A stretch of 64,000 nt of DNA from DASUPK01 sp963815045. Lineage in GTDB: Bacteria; Actinomycetota; Thermoleophilia; Solirubrobacterales; 70-9. The notes under the pieces were generated by a model that saw nothing but the letters and a program-made list of their open reading frames with translations, was not told the DNA's origin and made no database searches. A program made the position numbers and the translations under genes. The number at the start of each line of letters is the position of its first letter. Positions within the stretch are counted from its first letter, which is position 1. This document shows, piece after piece, positions 63,854 to 64,000 of this stretch. The stretch is taken from assembly GCA_963815045.1 (NCBI GenBank), contig CAWFET010000003.1, positions 248,001 to 312,000 of the forward strand, in the 5' to 3' direction.

Positions 63854-64000
63854 CTACTCGACGACGTCCGCTCCGCCGATCTCTTCGCCCATCAGGGCTT
63901 CGGAGCCGGCGATCCGGATGTAGATGAAGACGATCACGAGCATCGCCGCCATCAACGTGAACGAGATGGCCGCGGCGGCCGGATAGTCGGTCTGCTTCAG
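63854..64000 (-). CDS. potB: ABC transporter permease, PotB type, C-terminal part
   Basis: Only the last 48 codons are present; the gene continues beyond the right edge. The last membrane helix (AAAAISFTLMAAMLVIVFIYIRI) and an acidic end (MGEEIGGADVVE) are visible. It precedes potC by 2 nt, as in potABCD operons, which supports the call. Confidence 0.7.
   Translation of the reverse strand: MKQTDYPAAAAISFTLMAAMLVIVFIYIRIAGSEALMGEEIGGADVVE

Overview
The window is GC-rich, gene-dense chromosomal DNA from an actinobacterium. The gene set points to the Thermoleophilia/Solirubrobacterales side of the phylum: inositol-phosphate synthase and CDP-alcohol lipid synthesis, two probable F420 enzymes (LLM and Ddn families), a sigma-B/RsbV/RsbW stress module, and exported proteins with lysine/arginine-rich tails or inserts. 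The lineage is inferred from gene content, not from a marker gene. I saw no rRNA, CRISPR array, prophage, integrase or transposase. Three tRNA genes are present (Glu, Val, Asp).

Layout. 1-2.4 kb: start of a secreted endonuclease/exonuclease/phosphatase-like protein, a secreted cytochrome c, endonuclease III and an alpha/beta hydrolase. 2.4-7.5 kb: a tightly coupled inositol-lipid operon (PAP2, polytopic membrane protein, PAP2, CDP-alcohol phosphatidyltransferase, inositol-3-phosphate synthase). 7.6-10.5 kb: a glycosyltransferase-PHP fusion, a uracil-DNA-glycosylase-like protein without the usual catalytic motifs, and a small zinc-ribbon protein. 10.5-14.1 kb: secreted GH5, then a divergent MarR/MFS pair around a well-formed promoter/operator region. 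14.2-21.2 kb: two-component system and MacAB-like ABC export operon ending in a small lipoprotein. 21.2-26.7 kb: F420 oxidoreductase, RlmD-like methyltransferase, two helical coiled-coil proteins, a nuclease-fold protein, ornithine carbamoyltransferase, Ddn-like reductase. 26.8-38.9 kb: tRNA-Glu, SQR-like flavoprotein, Lgt, an acidic 41-residue peptide, SDR, ATP-grasp enzyme, secreted S15-type hydrolase, tRNA-Val, a 49-residue membrane peptide, PhoD-like phosphatase, a short FtsH, a cNMP-binding protein, FAH hydrolase, cold-shock protein.

38.9-54.7 kb: tRNA-Asp, a membrane protein whose cytoplasmic half is a DnaG primase core with a disrupted TOPRIM motif, a flippase-like protein with an unclear start, a secreted beta-helix protein with a basic tail, a membrane glycosyltransferase-like protein, tandem peptidase E paralogues, ferritin, an enolase-superfamily protein, a second secreted S15 hydrolase, an HxlR/tautomerase/alcohol dehydrogenase unit and a secreted protein of unknown function. 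54.8-60 kb: a three-gene overlapping operon (Orn/Lys/Arg decarboxylase, DDAH-like guanidino hydrolase, carbamoylase-type M20 hydrolase) followed by an aldehyde dehydrogenase. This could turn arginine into putrescine by a non-textbook enzyme set and then oxidise amines/aldehydes. 60-64 kb: sigma-B-type factor with divergent sigma-B-like promoters, RsbW-like and RsbV-like regulators in line with PotC/PotB polyamine permeases.

Two patterns run through the window. Many starts are preceded by a TAnnnT hexamer only 6-9 nt upstream with no Shine-Dalgarno sequence, which suggests leaderless transcripts and was used to decide several starts. A ~95-bp palindromic repeat occurs three times between 58.4 and 61.8 kb, in two cases directly at a stop codon.
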